Of a stretch of 64,000 nucleotides of DNA, positions 41,055-49,645 are shown piece after piece. Each line of letters starts with the position of its first letter. Positions within the stretch are counted from its first letter, which is position 1. The translations under genes were made by a program, and so were the position numbers. Source of the stretch: Pseudonocardia sp. T1-2H. Its GTDB lineage: Bacteria; Actinomycetota; Actinomycetes; Mycobacteriales; Pseudonocardiaceae. A model generated the notes under the pieces. It was not told the DNA's origin, did not search any database, and worked only from the letters and a program-made list of their open reading frames with translations. The stretch lies in the NCBI RefSeq assembly GCF_038039215.1, contig NZ_JBBPCL010000001.1, positions 3,472,001 through 3,536,000 of the forward strand, read 5' to 3'.

Positions 41055-43157
41055 ATGGCGGAGCGGGCGACATCCGGGGTGGAGGCGGTGCTCGAGGCCC
41101 GGTCGGTGGCCCTGGTCGGGGCCTCGGACAACCGGGCGGGCGTGTCCGGCCGCGTGCTGCGGTATCTGCGGGACTGGGGCTTCGCCGGCGGCGTCTACCC
41201 GGTCAACCCGCGCCGCGCGCAGGTCCAGGGCGAGCGGTGCTGGCCGGACCTCGCGTCGCTGCCCGAGGTGCCGGAGCTCGCCGTGCTCGCCGTCCCGGCG
41301 CGGGCCGCGGTGCAGGCGATGCGCGAGTGCGCCGAGGTCGGGGTGCGGGCCGTCGTCGTCCTCTCCGCCGGGTTCGCCGAGTCCGGACCGGAGGGCGCCC
41401 GGCTGCAGGACGAGCTGCTCGCCGCGGCGCGGACCGGCGGGGTCCGGGTGCTGGGCCCGAACTGCATCGGCGCGTTCAACTCCGCCACCGGGCTGGCCGC
41501 CACCTTCGCCACCGCCCTCGACGGGGCGGTCCCGACCGCCGGGTCCGTCGGGATCCTCAGCCAGTCCGGGGCCTACGGCGCCCACGTCGCCTACCTCGCC
41601 GGGCGACGCGGCCTGGGCGTCCGCTACCTGGTGACGACCGGGAACGAGCCGGACGTCGACCTCGCCGAGGCCCTCCTGTGGATGGCCGGGCGGCCGGAGA
41701 TCGACGTGATCCTCGCCTACGCCGAGGGGGTGAAGGACGGGCCGCGGTTCCTCGAGGCGCTCCGCGTCGCGCACGCCGCCCGGAAGCCGATCGTGCTGCT
41801 CAAGGTGGGCCGCTCCGAGGTGGGGGCCGAGGCCGCCCGCTCGCACACCGCCGCGCTCACCGGCTCGGACCAGGTCTACGACGCGGTCCTCGCCCGCTAC
41901 GGCGTCCACCGCGCCGAGAGCACGGAGGAGCAGCTCGACATCGCCTACGCCTGCGCGCACACGCGCCCCCGCGCGGGTGGCCGGCTCGGCATCGTCACCG
42001 TCTCCGGCGGGGTGGGCATCCAGCTCGCCGACTCCGCGGAACGCCACGGCCTCGCAGTCCCGCCGATGCCGGTCGAGGCGCAGCGCGCGGTCCTGGACCT
42101 GATCCCGTACGCCTCAGCGGTCAACCCGGTGGACTGCACCGCCCAGGCGCTGACCCACATGGACGTGTTCGTCGCGGCCTGGAAGGTCATGCTCGCCGAG
42201 GGCGGCTTCGACGCGCTCGTCGGCTTCTTCACCACGATGCCGCTGTCCGCGGACTTCGCCGGCCGGTTGCGGGAGAGCATCGAGGCGGGCACCGCGGACC
42301 GCGGGGACCGGCTCGTCGTGCTGAGCTTCGTCGCCGAGCCCGAGACCGTGCGGGAGTACGAGCGCAGCGGGTTCCTGGTCTTCGAGGACACGGACCGCGC
42401 GGTCCGGGCCGTGGCCGCCCTGGCCCGGCTCGGGGCGGCGTTCGACCGGCCCCTGCCCGCTGTCCTGCCGCCCGTCCGGGCACTGCCGCGCAGGGCCTAC
42501 ACGGAGTTCGAGGCCACCTCGTTGCTGGCCGCCGCCGGCGTGCCGACGCTGCCGCAGCGCCTGGCGCCGGACGTCGACGGCGCGGTCGCCGCCGCCGAGG
42601 AGCTCGGCCACCCGGTGGCACTGAAGATCGTGTCCCCGGACGTCGAGCACAAGAGCGACGTCGGCGGCGTCGCCCTCGGGCTGGCCGACGCGGCCGCCGT
42701 CCGCGCCGCCCACCGCGCGATCCTCCGCAGCGCGCGGGAGAAGGCCCGGGACGCCCGGATCGACGGCGTGCTGGTCACGCCGATGGCCCCGCGGGGCGTC
42801 GAGACGATCGTGGGAGCGCAGATCGACCCGGTGTTCGGGCCGGTGGTCGCGCTCGGTCTCGGCGGGGTGTTCGTCGAGGTCCTGCGCGACGTCGTGCTGC
42901 GGCCCGCCCCGGTCACCCGGGACGAGGCCGCGGCGATGGTCACCGCGCTCCGGGGCGCGGCCCTGCTCGCCGGGGCGCGCGGCACCGACCCGGCGGACGT
43001 CGACGCGCTGGCGGCCGCCGTCGTCGCCGTGTCGGAGTTCGCCGCCACCCACCGGGCGGACCTGGCATCCGTCGAGGTGAACCCGCTGGTCGTCCTGCCG
43101 GCCGGCCAGGGGTGCCGGGCGCTGGACGCGGTGGTCGTGACACGCGACGGCCGCTAA
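41055..43157 (+). CDS. NDP-forming acyl-CoA synthetase (acetate-CoA ligase family)
   Basis: 700 residues from ATG 41055; AGGAGG ends five bases upstream, and a GTG at 41049 is less likely. Domain order: CoA-binding Rossmann domain (about 10-135; RSVALVGASDNRAG, GVYPVNPRRAQVQG), flavodoxin-like ligase domains (about 150-450; GILSQSGAYGAHVAYLA and the phosphohistidine loop ARSHTAALTGSD), and an ATP-grasp domain (about 470-695; GHPVALKIVSPDVEHKSDVGGV, VEVNPLVVLP). It makes an acyl-CoA from acid, CoA and NTP, releasing NDP. It likely activates the acid released by the MCP hydrolase, although related enzymes also handle other acids. Confidence 0.9.
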   Translation: MAERATSGVEAVLEARSVALVGASDNRAGVSGRVLRYLRDWGFAGGVYPVNPRRAQVQGERCWPDLASLPEVPELAVLAVPARAAVQAMRECAEVGVRAVVVLSAGFAESGPEGARLQDELLAAARTGGVRVLGPNCIGAFNSATGLAATFATALDGAVPTAGSVGILSQSGAYGAHVAYLAGRRGLGVRYLVTTGNEPDVDLAEALLWMAGRPEIDVILAYAEGVKDGPRFLEALRVAHAARKPIVLLKVGRSEVGAEAARSHTAALTGSDQVYDAVLARYGVHRAESTEEQLDIAYACAHTRPRAGGRLGIVTVSGGVGIQLADSAERHGLAVPPMPVEAQRAVLDLIPYASAVNPVDCTAQALTHMDVFVAAWKVMLAEGGFDALVGFFTTMPLSADFAGRLRESIEAGTADRGDRLVVLSFVAEPETVREYERSGFLVFEDTDRAVRAVAALARLGAAFDRPLPAVLPPVRALPRRAYTEFEATSLLAAAGVPTLPQRLAPDVDGAVAAAEELGHPVALKIVSPDVEHKSDVGGVALGLADAAAVRAAHRAILRSAREKARDARIDGVLVTPMAPRGVETIVGAQIDPVFGPVVALGLGGVFVEVLRDVVLRPAPVTRDEAAAMVTALRGAALLAGARGTDPADVDALAAAVVAVSEFAATHRADLASVEVNPLVVLPAGQGCRALDAVVVTRDGR

Positions 43158-43555
43158 GCGGGGGGCGCGAAGAACTCGAGCGCGATGTTGTCCGGGTCCC
43201 GGAACGAGACGCCCGAGCCGTAGTGGGCGTCCACGATCCCGCCGTGCTTGATCCCCAGCTCGTCCAGTTTCGCGACCCATGCCTCGAGCTGGGCCCGGTC
43301 CGCGCAGGCGAACGCGACGTGGTCGAGGCCCGTGCGGCGCTCGTCGAAGTCCCCGCCGGTGGGGCCGGCGGGATGGGTGTGCAGGCCGAACAGCTGGCCG
43401 CCGTCGAGGGCGAAGACCGTGTGGTGGAAGCCGCCGGTCGTCTCGTCCTCGTCGAGCACCGGCTCCGCGCCGAACAGCGCGGCGTACCAGCGGGTGCTCC
43501 GGTCCAGGTCCGTCACCGTGATCGCCACGTGGGCGATGGCCGGGAAAGTGGGCAT
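43154..43555 (-). CDS. VOC-family (glyoxalase/bleomycin resistance/dioxygenase) protein
   Basis: 133 residues with two betaalphabetabetabeta modules: IAHVAITVTDLDRSTRWYAALFG opens the first and GLDHVAFACADRAQLEAWVAKLDELG the second. Metal-ligand candidates are His in HVAI, His/Glu in FALDGGQLFGLHTH, His in LDHV and the C-terminal IALEFFAPP Glu. It may be a lyase, isomerase, dioxygenase or resistance protein; nothing specific can be assigned. GAGGAGG precedes ATG 43555. It is convergent with the acyl-CoA synthetase, overlapping by four bases. Confidence 0.88.
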   Translation of the reverse strand: MPTFPAIAHVAITVTDLDRSTRWYAALFGAEPVLDEDETTGGFHHTVFALDGGQLFGLHTHPAGPTGGDFDERRTGLDHVAFACADRAQLEAWVAKLDELGIKHGGIVDAHYGSGVSFRDPDNIALEFFAPPA

Positions 43556-43880
43556 CGGGTCCTCCTCGTCCGAACGTCTCCGGTCGTACCCTCGGCGGGG
43601 CGTACGTGGCCAGCATGCAGTGGCGCGCACTTCCTGGCACCGACCGAACGGACGGGATGGGCGTCGGGGCCCACCGCCGCGGCAGTGGTGTGTCACGCGG
43701 CAGGCGTGACCGGCGCCGCACCCGGGTATCCGAAAGTCATGACCGCTCCCGCCCCGGGGGCCTCCACACGGACCTCCGCGCCCTCGCCCCCCGTCTGCAC
43801 GCTGTCCCCGTCCCCGGCCGGGTCCCGGCCCACGCGGCCCACCTCGCCCGGCTCCTGACCGCGAACGGGTACCCCGCCAC
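43556..43880. other. Intergenic with a possible small coupled frame
   Basis: 325 bp. A plus-strand frame of up to 92 codons starting at GTG 43606 ends with TGA overlapping the next gene's GTG (GTGA). Its last 45 residues (GGLHTDLRALAPRLHAVPVPGRV, then AHLARLLTANGYPAT) look helical and protein-like, the first part does not. It is either a small coupled gene or chance. No promoter is identified with confidence. Confidence 0.35.
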
Positions 43881-45002
43881 GTGATCCCGGAGCCGCCGAC
43901 GATCGTCGTCGGCCTGCTCACCGATCCCAGCCTGCCGGCCGACGTCGCCCGGAAGGCGGCAGAGCGGCTGCCGCAGGCGCTCGACGAGCGCGTCGACGGC
44001 CGGTTCCGCTGGGTCGTGCGGATCCACGCCGAGCCCGTCGAGGCCGTTCCGGACCACGACCGGCTGATGGACAAAGCCCGGGCCCGGGTCGACGGGACGG
44101 GCTGGGACATGGCCGTCTGCCTCGTCGACCTGCCCCTGACCACGCCGAACGGGGTGCTCGCGGCGGCCGTCGACCTGCGGCACCGCACCGCGCTGTGCTC
44201 GCTGCCGGCGCTCGGCGGGCTCACGCTGCGCCGCCGCACGGTGGACCTGATCGCCGTCCTGGTGGGCGAGCTGCTGCCGGTGCTGCACGGCCCCGCGACC
44301 GCCGTCGGCGCCGACCGGCCGCGCCGGGAGCGGGCCCACGGCCGCAGTGTCCGCGCGCTGCGCCGGGTGGCGCCGTCCGACGACGACGTGGACGTCGAGC
44401 TGGCGGTCCGCCGGGGCGGGCGGGGCCGGCTGCTGGCCGGGCTCGTGCGGACCGTGCGGCCGTGGCGGCTCGCGCTCGGGCTGTCGAAGCCGCTGGCCGC
44501 CGCGGCGGCGGGCAGCGCCTTCGGGCTGTTCTACACGAGCATCTGGTCGCTGGGGGCCGCGCTCGGCCCGCTCCGGCTGACCGCCGCGTGCGCCGGAGCC
44601 GTCGCCCTGCTCATCGTCTGGCTCGTCCTCGGCCACGGGCTGTGGGAGAGCCGGACCGCCGCCGGCGGGCACGCCCGGCTGCTCAACCTCGCCACGCTGA
44701 TCACCATCGGGCTCGGCGCGCTGGTGTTCGCGACAGCCCTGTTCGCGTTCAACACCCTCGCCGCACTGGTCGTGGTGCCGCCCGACCTGCTGTCGAGGAC
44801 GATCGCCGAACCGGTCGGCGTCACCGAGTTCCTCCGCGTCCCGCTGATGGCCTCGGTGCTCGGCATCGTGGCGGGCGCGGTGGGCGCCGGGCTCGAGGAC
44901 GACTCCGCCGTCCGGGACGCGGCGTACAGCCATCGCGAGCAGGCCCGGCAGCGGCTGATGCGGGAGTCCCTGTCCTCGTCCTCAACCGCGCTCCGCGACT
45001 GA
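43881..45002 (+). CDS. Uncharacterised membrane protein
   Basis: 373 residues from GTG 43881. The N-terminal 160 residues are soluble (TIVVGLLTDPSLPADVARKAAERLP, WDMAVCLVDLPLTTPNGVLAAAVD). Helices follow around 205-225, 230-250, 270-300 and 320-345 (AACAGAVALLIVWLVLGHGLW, LITIGLGALVFATALFAFNTLAALVVV, MASVLGIVAGAVGAGLEDD). No conserved domain is recognised. The soluble part with its VVGLLTDP start has the look of an actinobacterial hypothetical family with a ligand-binding N-domain. It overlaps the BrkB gene tail to tail by 21 bases. Confidence 0.75.
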   Translation: MIPEPPTIVVGLLTDPSLPADVARKAAERLPQALDERVDGRFRWVVRIHAEPVEAVPDHDRLMDKARARVDGTGWDMAVCLVDLPLTTPNGVLAAAVDLRHRTALCSLPALGGLTLRRRTVDLIAVLVGELLPVLHGPATAVGADRPRRERAHGRSVRALRRVAPSDDDVDVELAVRRGGRGRLLAGLVRTVRPWRLALGLSKPLAAAAAGSAFGLFYTSIWSLGAALGPLRLTAACAGAVALLIVWLVLGHGLWESRTAAGGHARLLNLATLITIGLGALVFATALFAFNTLAALVVVPPDLLSRTIAEPVGVTEFLRVPLMASVLGIVAGAVGAGLEDDSAVRDAAYSHREQARQRLMRESLSSSSTALRD

Positions 45003-45968
45003 GTCCGCCGCGACCGCGCCTCGCTCGCCCAGCGGCTCGGCCGGGCCCTTCGTCGAGTCCCGGCCGGTCTGCCGCTCGCTCTCGGCGTTGATCTCGGCGC
45101 CGAGCAGCACGATGTAGCTGGTGAGGTAGAGCCACAGCATGAGCACGATGACGCCGGCCAGCGCGCCGTAGGTCTTGTTGTAGCTGCCGAAGTTCGACAC
45201 GTAGAGGCTGAAGGCGACGCTGCCGATCACCCAGAGGACCGTGGCCACGATCGCGCCGACGCTCACCCAGGAGAAGCGCGGCGCGTCGCGGTCCGGGGCC
45301 ACCCGGTAGACGACGGCGAGCGCGCCGATCACGAGCCCGACGAGCAGGGCCCAGCGCAGCACCTGCGCGAGCACCAGGCCGATCCCGCCGAGGCCGAGGG
45401 CGTCGAAGAGCACCGGGACCCCGGCCACCAGCGCCACCGCCAGCAACACGAACACGACCGCACCCAGGGTGAGGGCCAGGGCCATGCCCCGGAGCTTCAA
45501 AAAGCCGCGGGTCTCGTCCTCGTCGTAGGCCAGGTTCGTCGCCTTGATCAAGTTCATCGTCCCGCCGGACGCGCTCCACAGCGCCGCGAGCAGCGAGACG
45601 ACCAGCCCGACGCCGAGGGCGCCGTCGCTCCCGGCCGTCACCGCGTTCACCTGGTCCGCGACGAGCGGGCGGGCCGTCTCCGGCAGCAGTGCGGTGAGGC
45701 TCTGCACCTGCGACGCGACCTGCGCGGGATCGGCGACGATGCCGTAGAGGGTCAACGCGGCGATGATCGCCGGGAACAGGGCGAGGAACGCGAAGAACGC
45801 CACCCCGCCCGCGAGGATCGGCACGTTGTCCGTCTTGGCCTCGGCGAAGGCCCGCTTCGTCACCTGGATCCAGCCCCGCGGCGGGATCTGGGCGGGGGTC
45901 TCGGCGTCGTCGCCGGGTGGGACCGTGGTCTTCTCGCGGTCCGCTCCGGTCGTCCGTGTCACGCTCAT
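44982..45968 (-). CDS. YihY/BrkB-family membrane protein
   Basis: 328 residues with six membrane helices: LAGGVAFFAFLALFPAIIAALTLYGIV, LGVGLVVSLLAALWSASGGTMNLIKATNLAYD, LALTLGAVVFVLLAVAL, ALLVGLVIGALAVVYRV, WVSVGAIVATVLWVIGSVAFSLYV and TYGALAGVIVLMLWLYLTSYIVLLGAEINAE. The last is the signature of this family, formerly called ribonuclease BN. Function unknown. ATG 45968 follows a GAGAGAGAG stretch. Confidence 0.93.
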   Translation of the reverse strand: MSVTRTTGADREKTTVPPGDDAETPAQIPPRGWIQVTKRAFAEAKTDNVPILAGGVAFFAFLALFPAIIAALTLYGIVADPAQVASQVQSLTALLPETARPLVADQVNAVTAGSDGALGVGLVVSLLAALWSASGGTMNLIKATNLAYDEDETRGFLKLRGMALALTLGAVVFVLLAVALVAGVPVLFDALGLGGIGLVLAQVLRWALLVGLVIGALAVVYRVAPDRDAPRFSWVSVGAIVATVLWVIGSVAFSLYVSNFGSYNKTYGALAGVIVLMLWLYLTSYIVLLGAEINAESERQTGRDSTKGPAEPLGERGAVAADSVAERG

Positions 45969-46118
45969 GCGCTCTCTCTCGTCGTCGGCTGGAGTGCGCG
46001 GGATTCCCAGGTCTCGTGGCCGTCAACCGCGGCCGTCCGGCCCCGTCCTCCCGCCGAACGGCGGAGCAGGGTTCAGCGGCGCCCGTTGTGGGCATCCGGC
46101 ACCGTGCTCCCCTCCGCC

Positions 46119-46781
46119 ATGAACTGGCTGTTCCGCTACCCGGTGGGCACGGCGCTGGCCGCCTGGCGCTACCTGTGGCGGCCGCTGCCGCTGCACTTCG
46201 TGGACGCGGACGTCACGGACGTCGAGATGCCCCCGGTCCCGCTCACGGCACCGGACATCCAGCACGCCGAGGACGGCACCGGCCCGCTGTTCCACCGCCG
46301 GTACCGGATCCGGTTGCGGCACAGCCCGTTGGGACCGGCCGAGCTCATGCGGGCGGTCGTCGACGACCTGCACTCACTCTCCCCGCGCGAGGTCGCGGCG
46401 TTCCACCGGCAGAGCGGGCGGCCCGGCGAGCTGGAGGTCGGCGACGACTACCTCGTGCGGCTGCCCGGACCGTGGGACGGGCCGGTCCGGGTGGCCGTCC
46501 GGACCCCGACGTGCTTCCTGCTCGCGACCCGCCGCGGGCACCCCGAGGCCGGCCTCATCCGGTTCCGGGCGGGCCGGCTCGGGGACGACCTGGGGTTCGA
46601 GATCGAGTCCTGGGCGCGGAGCAGCGGGCGGCGGGCGGATCTCCTCTACGACCGGCTGGGGCTGGCCCGGGTGATGCAGACCCACGTCTGGGCGACGTTC
46701 TGCGAGCGGGTGGCGGAGCTCGCCGAGGGCCGGCCGGTCGGCGGGGTGCTGGTGTACACCGGCCGCTCGACCAGGGGCTGA
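46119..46781 (+). CDS. DUF1990 family protein
   Basis: About 220 residues from ATG 46119. The DUF1990 pattern is recognised from WRPLPLHFVDADVTD-like N-terminal sequence, YRIRLRHSPLGPAELMRAVVDDL, LEVGDDYLVRLPGPWDGPVRVA, FLLATRRGHPEAGLIRFR and FEIESWARSSGRRADLLYDRLGLARVMQTHVWATFCERV. The long conserved C-terminal segment is typical. The fold is thought to be SRPBCC-like; function unknown. A second in-frame GTG at 46086 is possible but lacks a better ribosome site. Confidence 0.85.
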   Translation: MNWLFRYPVGTALAAWRYLWRPLPLHFVDADVTDVEMPPVPLTAPDIQHAEDGTGPLFHRRYRIRLRHSPLGPAELMRAVVDDLHSLSPREVAAFHRQSGRPGELEVGDDYLVRLPGPWDGPVRVAVRTPTCFLLATRRGHPEAGLIRFRAGRLGDDLGFEIESWARSSGRRADLLYDRLGLARVMQTHVWATFCERVAELAEGRPVGGVLVYTGRSTRG

Positions 46782-46945
46782 CGGCCCGGCGATCGACTTG
46801 GCGCGCGGACCGCGCGCGGGCGCTACGGTCGGAAGAGGTCATCGTCCGAGTCGAGAACCCTGCTCCGATGCCACCTCCCCGGTACCCTCGTTCCCACGTC
46901 TGCCATCGCTGCCCACCGACCGCGTCGAGGACGGAGATCCCACCC

Positions 46946-47287
46946 GTGTGCCCCAGCACCCGCGACACCCCGACCCAGGTGCTCGCGGTGTCCGGCGAGA
47001 TCGACGAGGCGGAGGCGACCGCGTTCCAGAACGCCGCGATCGAGCTGCTGCACGAGCACCGGTCGGTGGTGCTGGACCTGAGCGGGGTCACGTTCCTCGC
47101 GTCCCGCGGCATCGCCGCCCTGGTGCGGGTGCAGCGCGCGGCGGACGCCGCGGACGCGGCCCTGACCGTCGTGACCGGGCCGGGCAACCGGGCCGTGCTG
47201 CGGCCCCTCCAGGTCACGGCCGTGGACAGCCTCTTCCACCTGGTCCCCGACCTGGACGGCTCGGGCCCCGCCGGCCAGGTCCGGTAG
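46946..47287 (+). CDS. STAS-domain anti-sigma factor antagonist
   Basis: 113 residues from GTG 46946. The STAS fold is shown by VLAVSGEIDEAEATAFQNAAIELL, VVLDLSGVTFLASRGIAALV and the following VVTGPGNRAVLRPLQVT. The serine in FLASRGIAAL is the position phosphorylated by RsbW-type kinases in partner switching. No kinase or phosphatase is adjacent; the HATPase domains at 211-678 and in the 51694 protein are the only ones in the window. An ATG at 46868 would add 26 residues with no homology. Confidence 0.85.
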   Translation: MCPSTRDTPTQVLAVSGEIDEAEATAFQNAAIELLHEHRSVVLDLSGVTFLASRGIAALVRVQRAADAADAALTVVTGPGNRAVLRPLQVTAVDSLFHLVPDLDGSGPAGQVR

Positions 47288-47385
47288 AGCGATCAGGTCC
47301 GGTGGAGCGGCCGGGCGCTCCACCCCACTCCGCGTGCGCGGGCACCCGTGCGCGGCGACGTCGACCGCGACGATCCGGAGGTCGC

Positions 47386-48402
47386 TCACGCAACGTCCGG
47401 CAGCGCCCGGCGCAGGCTGCTCCGGCCGGCGTTCCAGCAGCCCAGCAGGTGCTCGCCGAGCCGGTCGCCGAGCATCAGGCTCGCCCGGATCCCGAACACG
47501 ACGTCCGCGGCGAGGTCCGGTTCGGCGGCCAGCATCGGGTCCAGCACCCCGCGCCGGATGATCTGCTCGTGCACCGCGTCCGCCTCGACGTGCTCGTCGT
47601 AGAACCGGACCGCGGCAGGCCCGCAGCCGAGCCGGCGCATGGCCCTGACCAGCCGTTCCGACCCCGGCGACGACGTCAGCTCCACCATCGCGAACTGGCC
47701 CACCAGCGCCCCGCGCAGGCTGCGGTGCAGCCCGCAGAGCGACATCAGGTTGACCTCGGCGAGCGTCGCGCCGGGCACGTGCTCGACATAGCCGCCGTAG
47801 GTGTCGGACAGGCCGAGCTCGCGCATCATGTCCGCGAAGAGCCGGGCGTGCATCCGGTCGGGATCGCCCGACCCGTACTCGTCGTGCTCCACGGTGACCA
47901 GCGCGGCCTTCGCCGGTCCGGCCAGCCGTGGGATCACCCAGGCCTGCGGGTCGGCCTCCTTGAGGTGGTAGATCGAGCGGTGCGTGACGTACTCGCGCAG
48001 CTGCCACAGCTCGCCGTCGCGCCGCAGGTGGTGGGACACGCCGCCGACATCCGGCCCCACCGGCTCGACGAGCAGGGCGTCGACCTCCGCGGCCACGTCG
48101 TCCCCGGGCTCGACGTCCCGGTGGAGCGCGGCGAGGAACACCCGCTCCAGATCGCGGCGCAGGCCTAGCAGGTCCGGGTCCCACTCGAGCTCGGGGTCGA
48201 CCCCGGTGAAGCCGCGGTAGTGCAGCTCGTAGCAGCAGTGCAGGGCGAGCTGGAGATCGTCGCCGTAGGGGTCGGCGTCGTCCGTGGGCGGGGCGCCGAC
48301 CGGCCCGCCCCGCAGGGCGGCCACGACCGCGGACGACAGCGGGCCCCGCGGCTCGGGGAGGGCCGCCGTCTCGACGGGTCGGACGGGTGCGGTGCCGAGC
48401 AT
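47386..48402 (-). CDS. Iron-containing redox enzyme family protein (haem-oxygenase-like fold)
   Basis: 338 residues from ATG 48402 (GGAGAGGAG upstream). Mostly helical, with carboxylate and histidine clusters fitting a diiron haem-oxygenase-like oxidase: LHCCYELHYRGF, LREYVTHRSIYHLKEADP, TVEHDEYGSGDPDRMHARLFADMM, EVNLMSLCGLHRSLRGALVGQFAMVE and FYDEHVEADAVHEQIIRRGV. The EYVTHRSIYHLKE and YDEHVEADAVHE segments supply His/Glu candidates for two irons. Its start overlaps the CDGSH gene's stop by one base (TGATG), and the CDGSH gene overlaps a HemK-like methyltransferase. This conserved-looking cassette has no proven function. Confidence 0.85.
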   Translation of the reverse strand: MLGTAPVRPVETAALPEPRGPLSSAVVAALRGGPVGAPPTDDADPYGDDLQLALHCCYELHYRGFTGVDPELEWDPDLLGLRRDLERVFLAALHRDVEPGDDVAAEVDALLVEPVGPDVGGVSHHLRRDGELWQLREYVTHRSIYHLKEADPQAWVIPRLAGPAKAALVTVEHDEYGSGDPDRMHARLFADMMRELGLSDTYGGYVEHVPGATLAEVNLMSLCGLHRSLRGALVGQFAMVELTSSPGSERLVRAMRRLGCGPAAVRFYDEHVEADAVHEQIIRRGVLDPMLAAEPDLAADVVFGIRASLMLGDRLGEHLLGCWNAGRSSLRRALPDVA

Positions 48403-48611
48403 CAGGACTCCTCTCCGGCCCCGGTGCGGACCTTGCGACGGTGGCTGGTGTCGCAGAACGGGTAGCGGTGGCTGCGACGGCAGACGCACAGCGCGGTGAC
48501 CGGGCGGTCGGAGGTGACGCGGCGGCCGTCGGGCAGGACGAGCTCGACCGGGCCGGACACCAGGACCGGGCCCTCGTCGGTCAGCACCACCTGGCGCCGC
48601 TCAGCGGGCAC
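48402..48611 (-). CDS. CDGSH iron-sulfur domain protein
   Basis: 69 residues. The CDGSH motif is CVCRRSHRYPFCDTSH, giving the three Cys and one His that hold a 2Fe-2S cluster; the usual Gly of CDG is Thr here. The N-terminal half is a short beta domain (VLVSGPVELVLPDG). Such proteins transfer electrons or clusters. It is sandwiched in a three-gene operon and probably delivers electrons or a cluster to the iron enzyme downstream. It overlaps the methyltransferase stop by 11 bases. Confidence 0.9.
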   Translation of the reverse strand: MPAERRQVVLTDEGPVLVSGPVELVLPDGRRVTSDRPVTALCVCRRSHRYPFCDTSHRRKVRTGAGEES

Positions 48612-49257
48612 GGCGGGCCCCGATCACGACGAGTTCCTCCACGTTGTCCCCCGGTTCGATCAGGCCACGGGCCTCCAGCATCGCGGCGCGGGCCCGCATG
48701 ACCGGGCCGAACGGGATCCGCGCCCGCTCGACGACCTCGGCGACGAGCCCGTGCCGGGCGAGCCGCTCGACCGTCGCGTCGGCCCCGCACACGGCCGAGT
48801 GGACGAGGAGCAGCCGGCCGTCGTCGGTCAACCGGGCCTCGGCGCCGTCGCAGATGCGGTCCAGCAGGGCCCGGCCGTCGAGGCCTGCGTCCCAGCAGCG
48901 GGCGATCGAGAAGCGGGGCAGTGCCGCGGTCTCGGCGGGAACGTACGGCGGGTTGGCCACGATCAGGCCGAACCGCCGATCGCGGACCGGACCGTAGAGG
49001 TCGCCGTGCCGCACCGTCACCCGGGCGCCGTGCAGCCGGGTGTTGAGCCAGGTGGCCGCGACGGACCGCCAGGACAGGTCCACGGCGGTGACGGAGGCGG
49101 CGCCCGCGCGGGCCGCGGCCAGGGCGAGCGCCCCGGAGCCGGTCCCGACGTCCAGGACGTGCCGGCCGGCCGCGTATCCGGCACGGGACAGGACCCCCGC
49201 CATCACGGCGGTGTCGCTCTGGGCCCGGTACACCCCGGGCGGGGAGATCAGGAACAT
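48601..49257 (-). CDS. HemK2/MTQ2-like class I methyltransferase
   Basis: 218 residues. The SAM-binding motif is LDVGTGSGALALAAARAG with acidic VTAVDLS, and the catalytic NPPY (VANPPYVPAE) is the signature of enzymes that methylate glutamine amides or exocyclic amines. This short form lacks the N-terminal helical domain of bacterial PrmC, as in the eukaryotic/archaeal MTQ2 type. First gene of the cassette with the CDGSH protein and the iron enzyme. Its target may be a protein or a small molecule handled by the cassette. Confidence 0.9.
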   Translation of the reverse strand: MFLISPPGVYRAQSDTAVMAGVLSRAGYAAGRHVLDVGTGSGALALAAARAGAASVTAVDLSWRSVAATWLNTRLHGARVTVRHGDLYGPVRDRRFGLIVANPPYVPAETAALPRFSIARCWDAGLDGRALLDRICDGAEARLTDDGRLLLVHSAVCGADATVERLARHGLVAEVVERARIPFGPVMRARAAMLEARGLIEPGDNVEELVVIGARRAR

Positions 49258-49645
49258 GACCGCGTCCTTCGTCTTGACGGCGAGCGGGCGGCTCGCTGCA
49301 CCCGTACGGTCGCTACCTCGCGGCGTCCGGCGTCAAACCTGAGCACCTAGCGTGGCCGTGGTCACAAGGACCGTGTGCGCCTCCCCCGGGAGCGGGAAAG
49401 CCGTGCGGAGAACGCACCAAGCACCGGCACCGAACGGAAGGTCGGCATGCCCATCGCCGCGCTCGCGAAGGACGCCGTCGGCGTCGCCTGGGCCGGATCC
49501 GCGCACGGCCGCACCGGTCGTTGCGCGAACGGTGCCACTTCGTCCCGCACCCTGCCCCATAGGGGAGTCGGCGTTACGGTGTGTGCGACGTTGACCCACC
49601 AGCGCCACGACCCGAGCTCCTGCCAGGAGTAGGTGAGGACGAGCG
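49258..49645. other. Intergenic, about 390 bp, divergent, no gene recognised
   Basis: Between the methyltransferase (minus) and the STAS-GAF-ANTAR gene (plus). Short frames on both strands show no family resemblance. It must hold promoters for both operons; no consensus box stands out. CCAGGAGTAGGTGAGGACG just before 49646 provides the ribosome site of the signalling operon. Confidence 0.5.

Noticed and set aside
39998..43858. Very long plus-strand frame of nearly 1300 codons through the hydrolase and synthetase region
   Set aside because: It is a shadow frame, Arg/Gly/Pro-rich, overlapping recognised genes in another frame.
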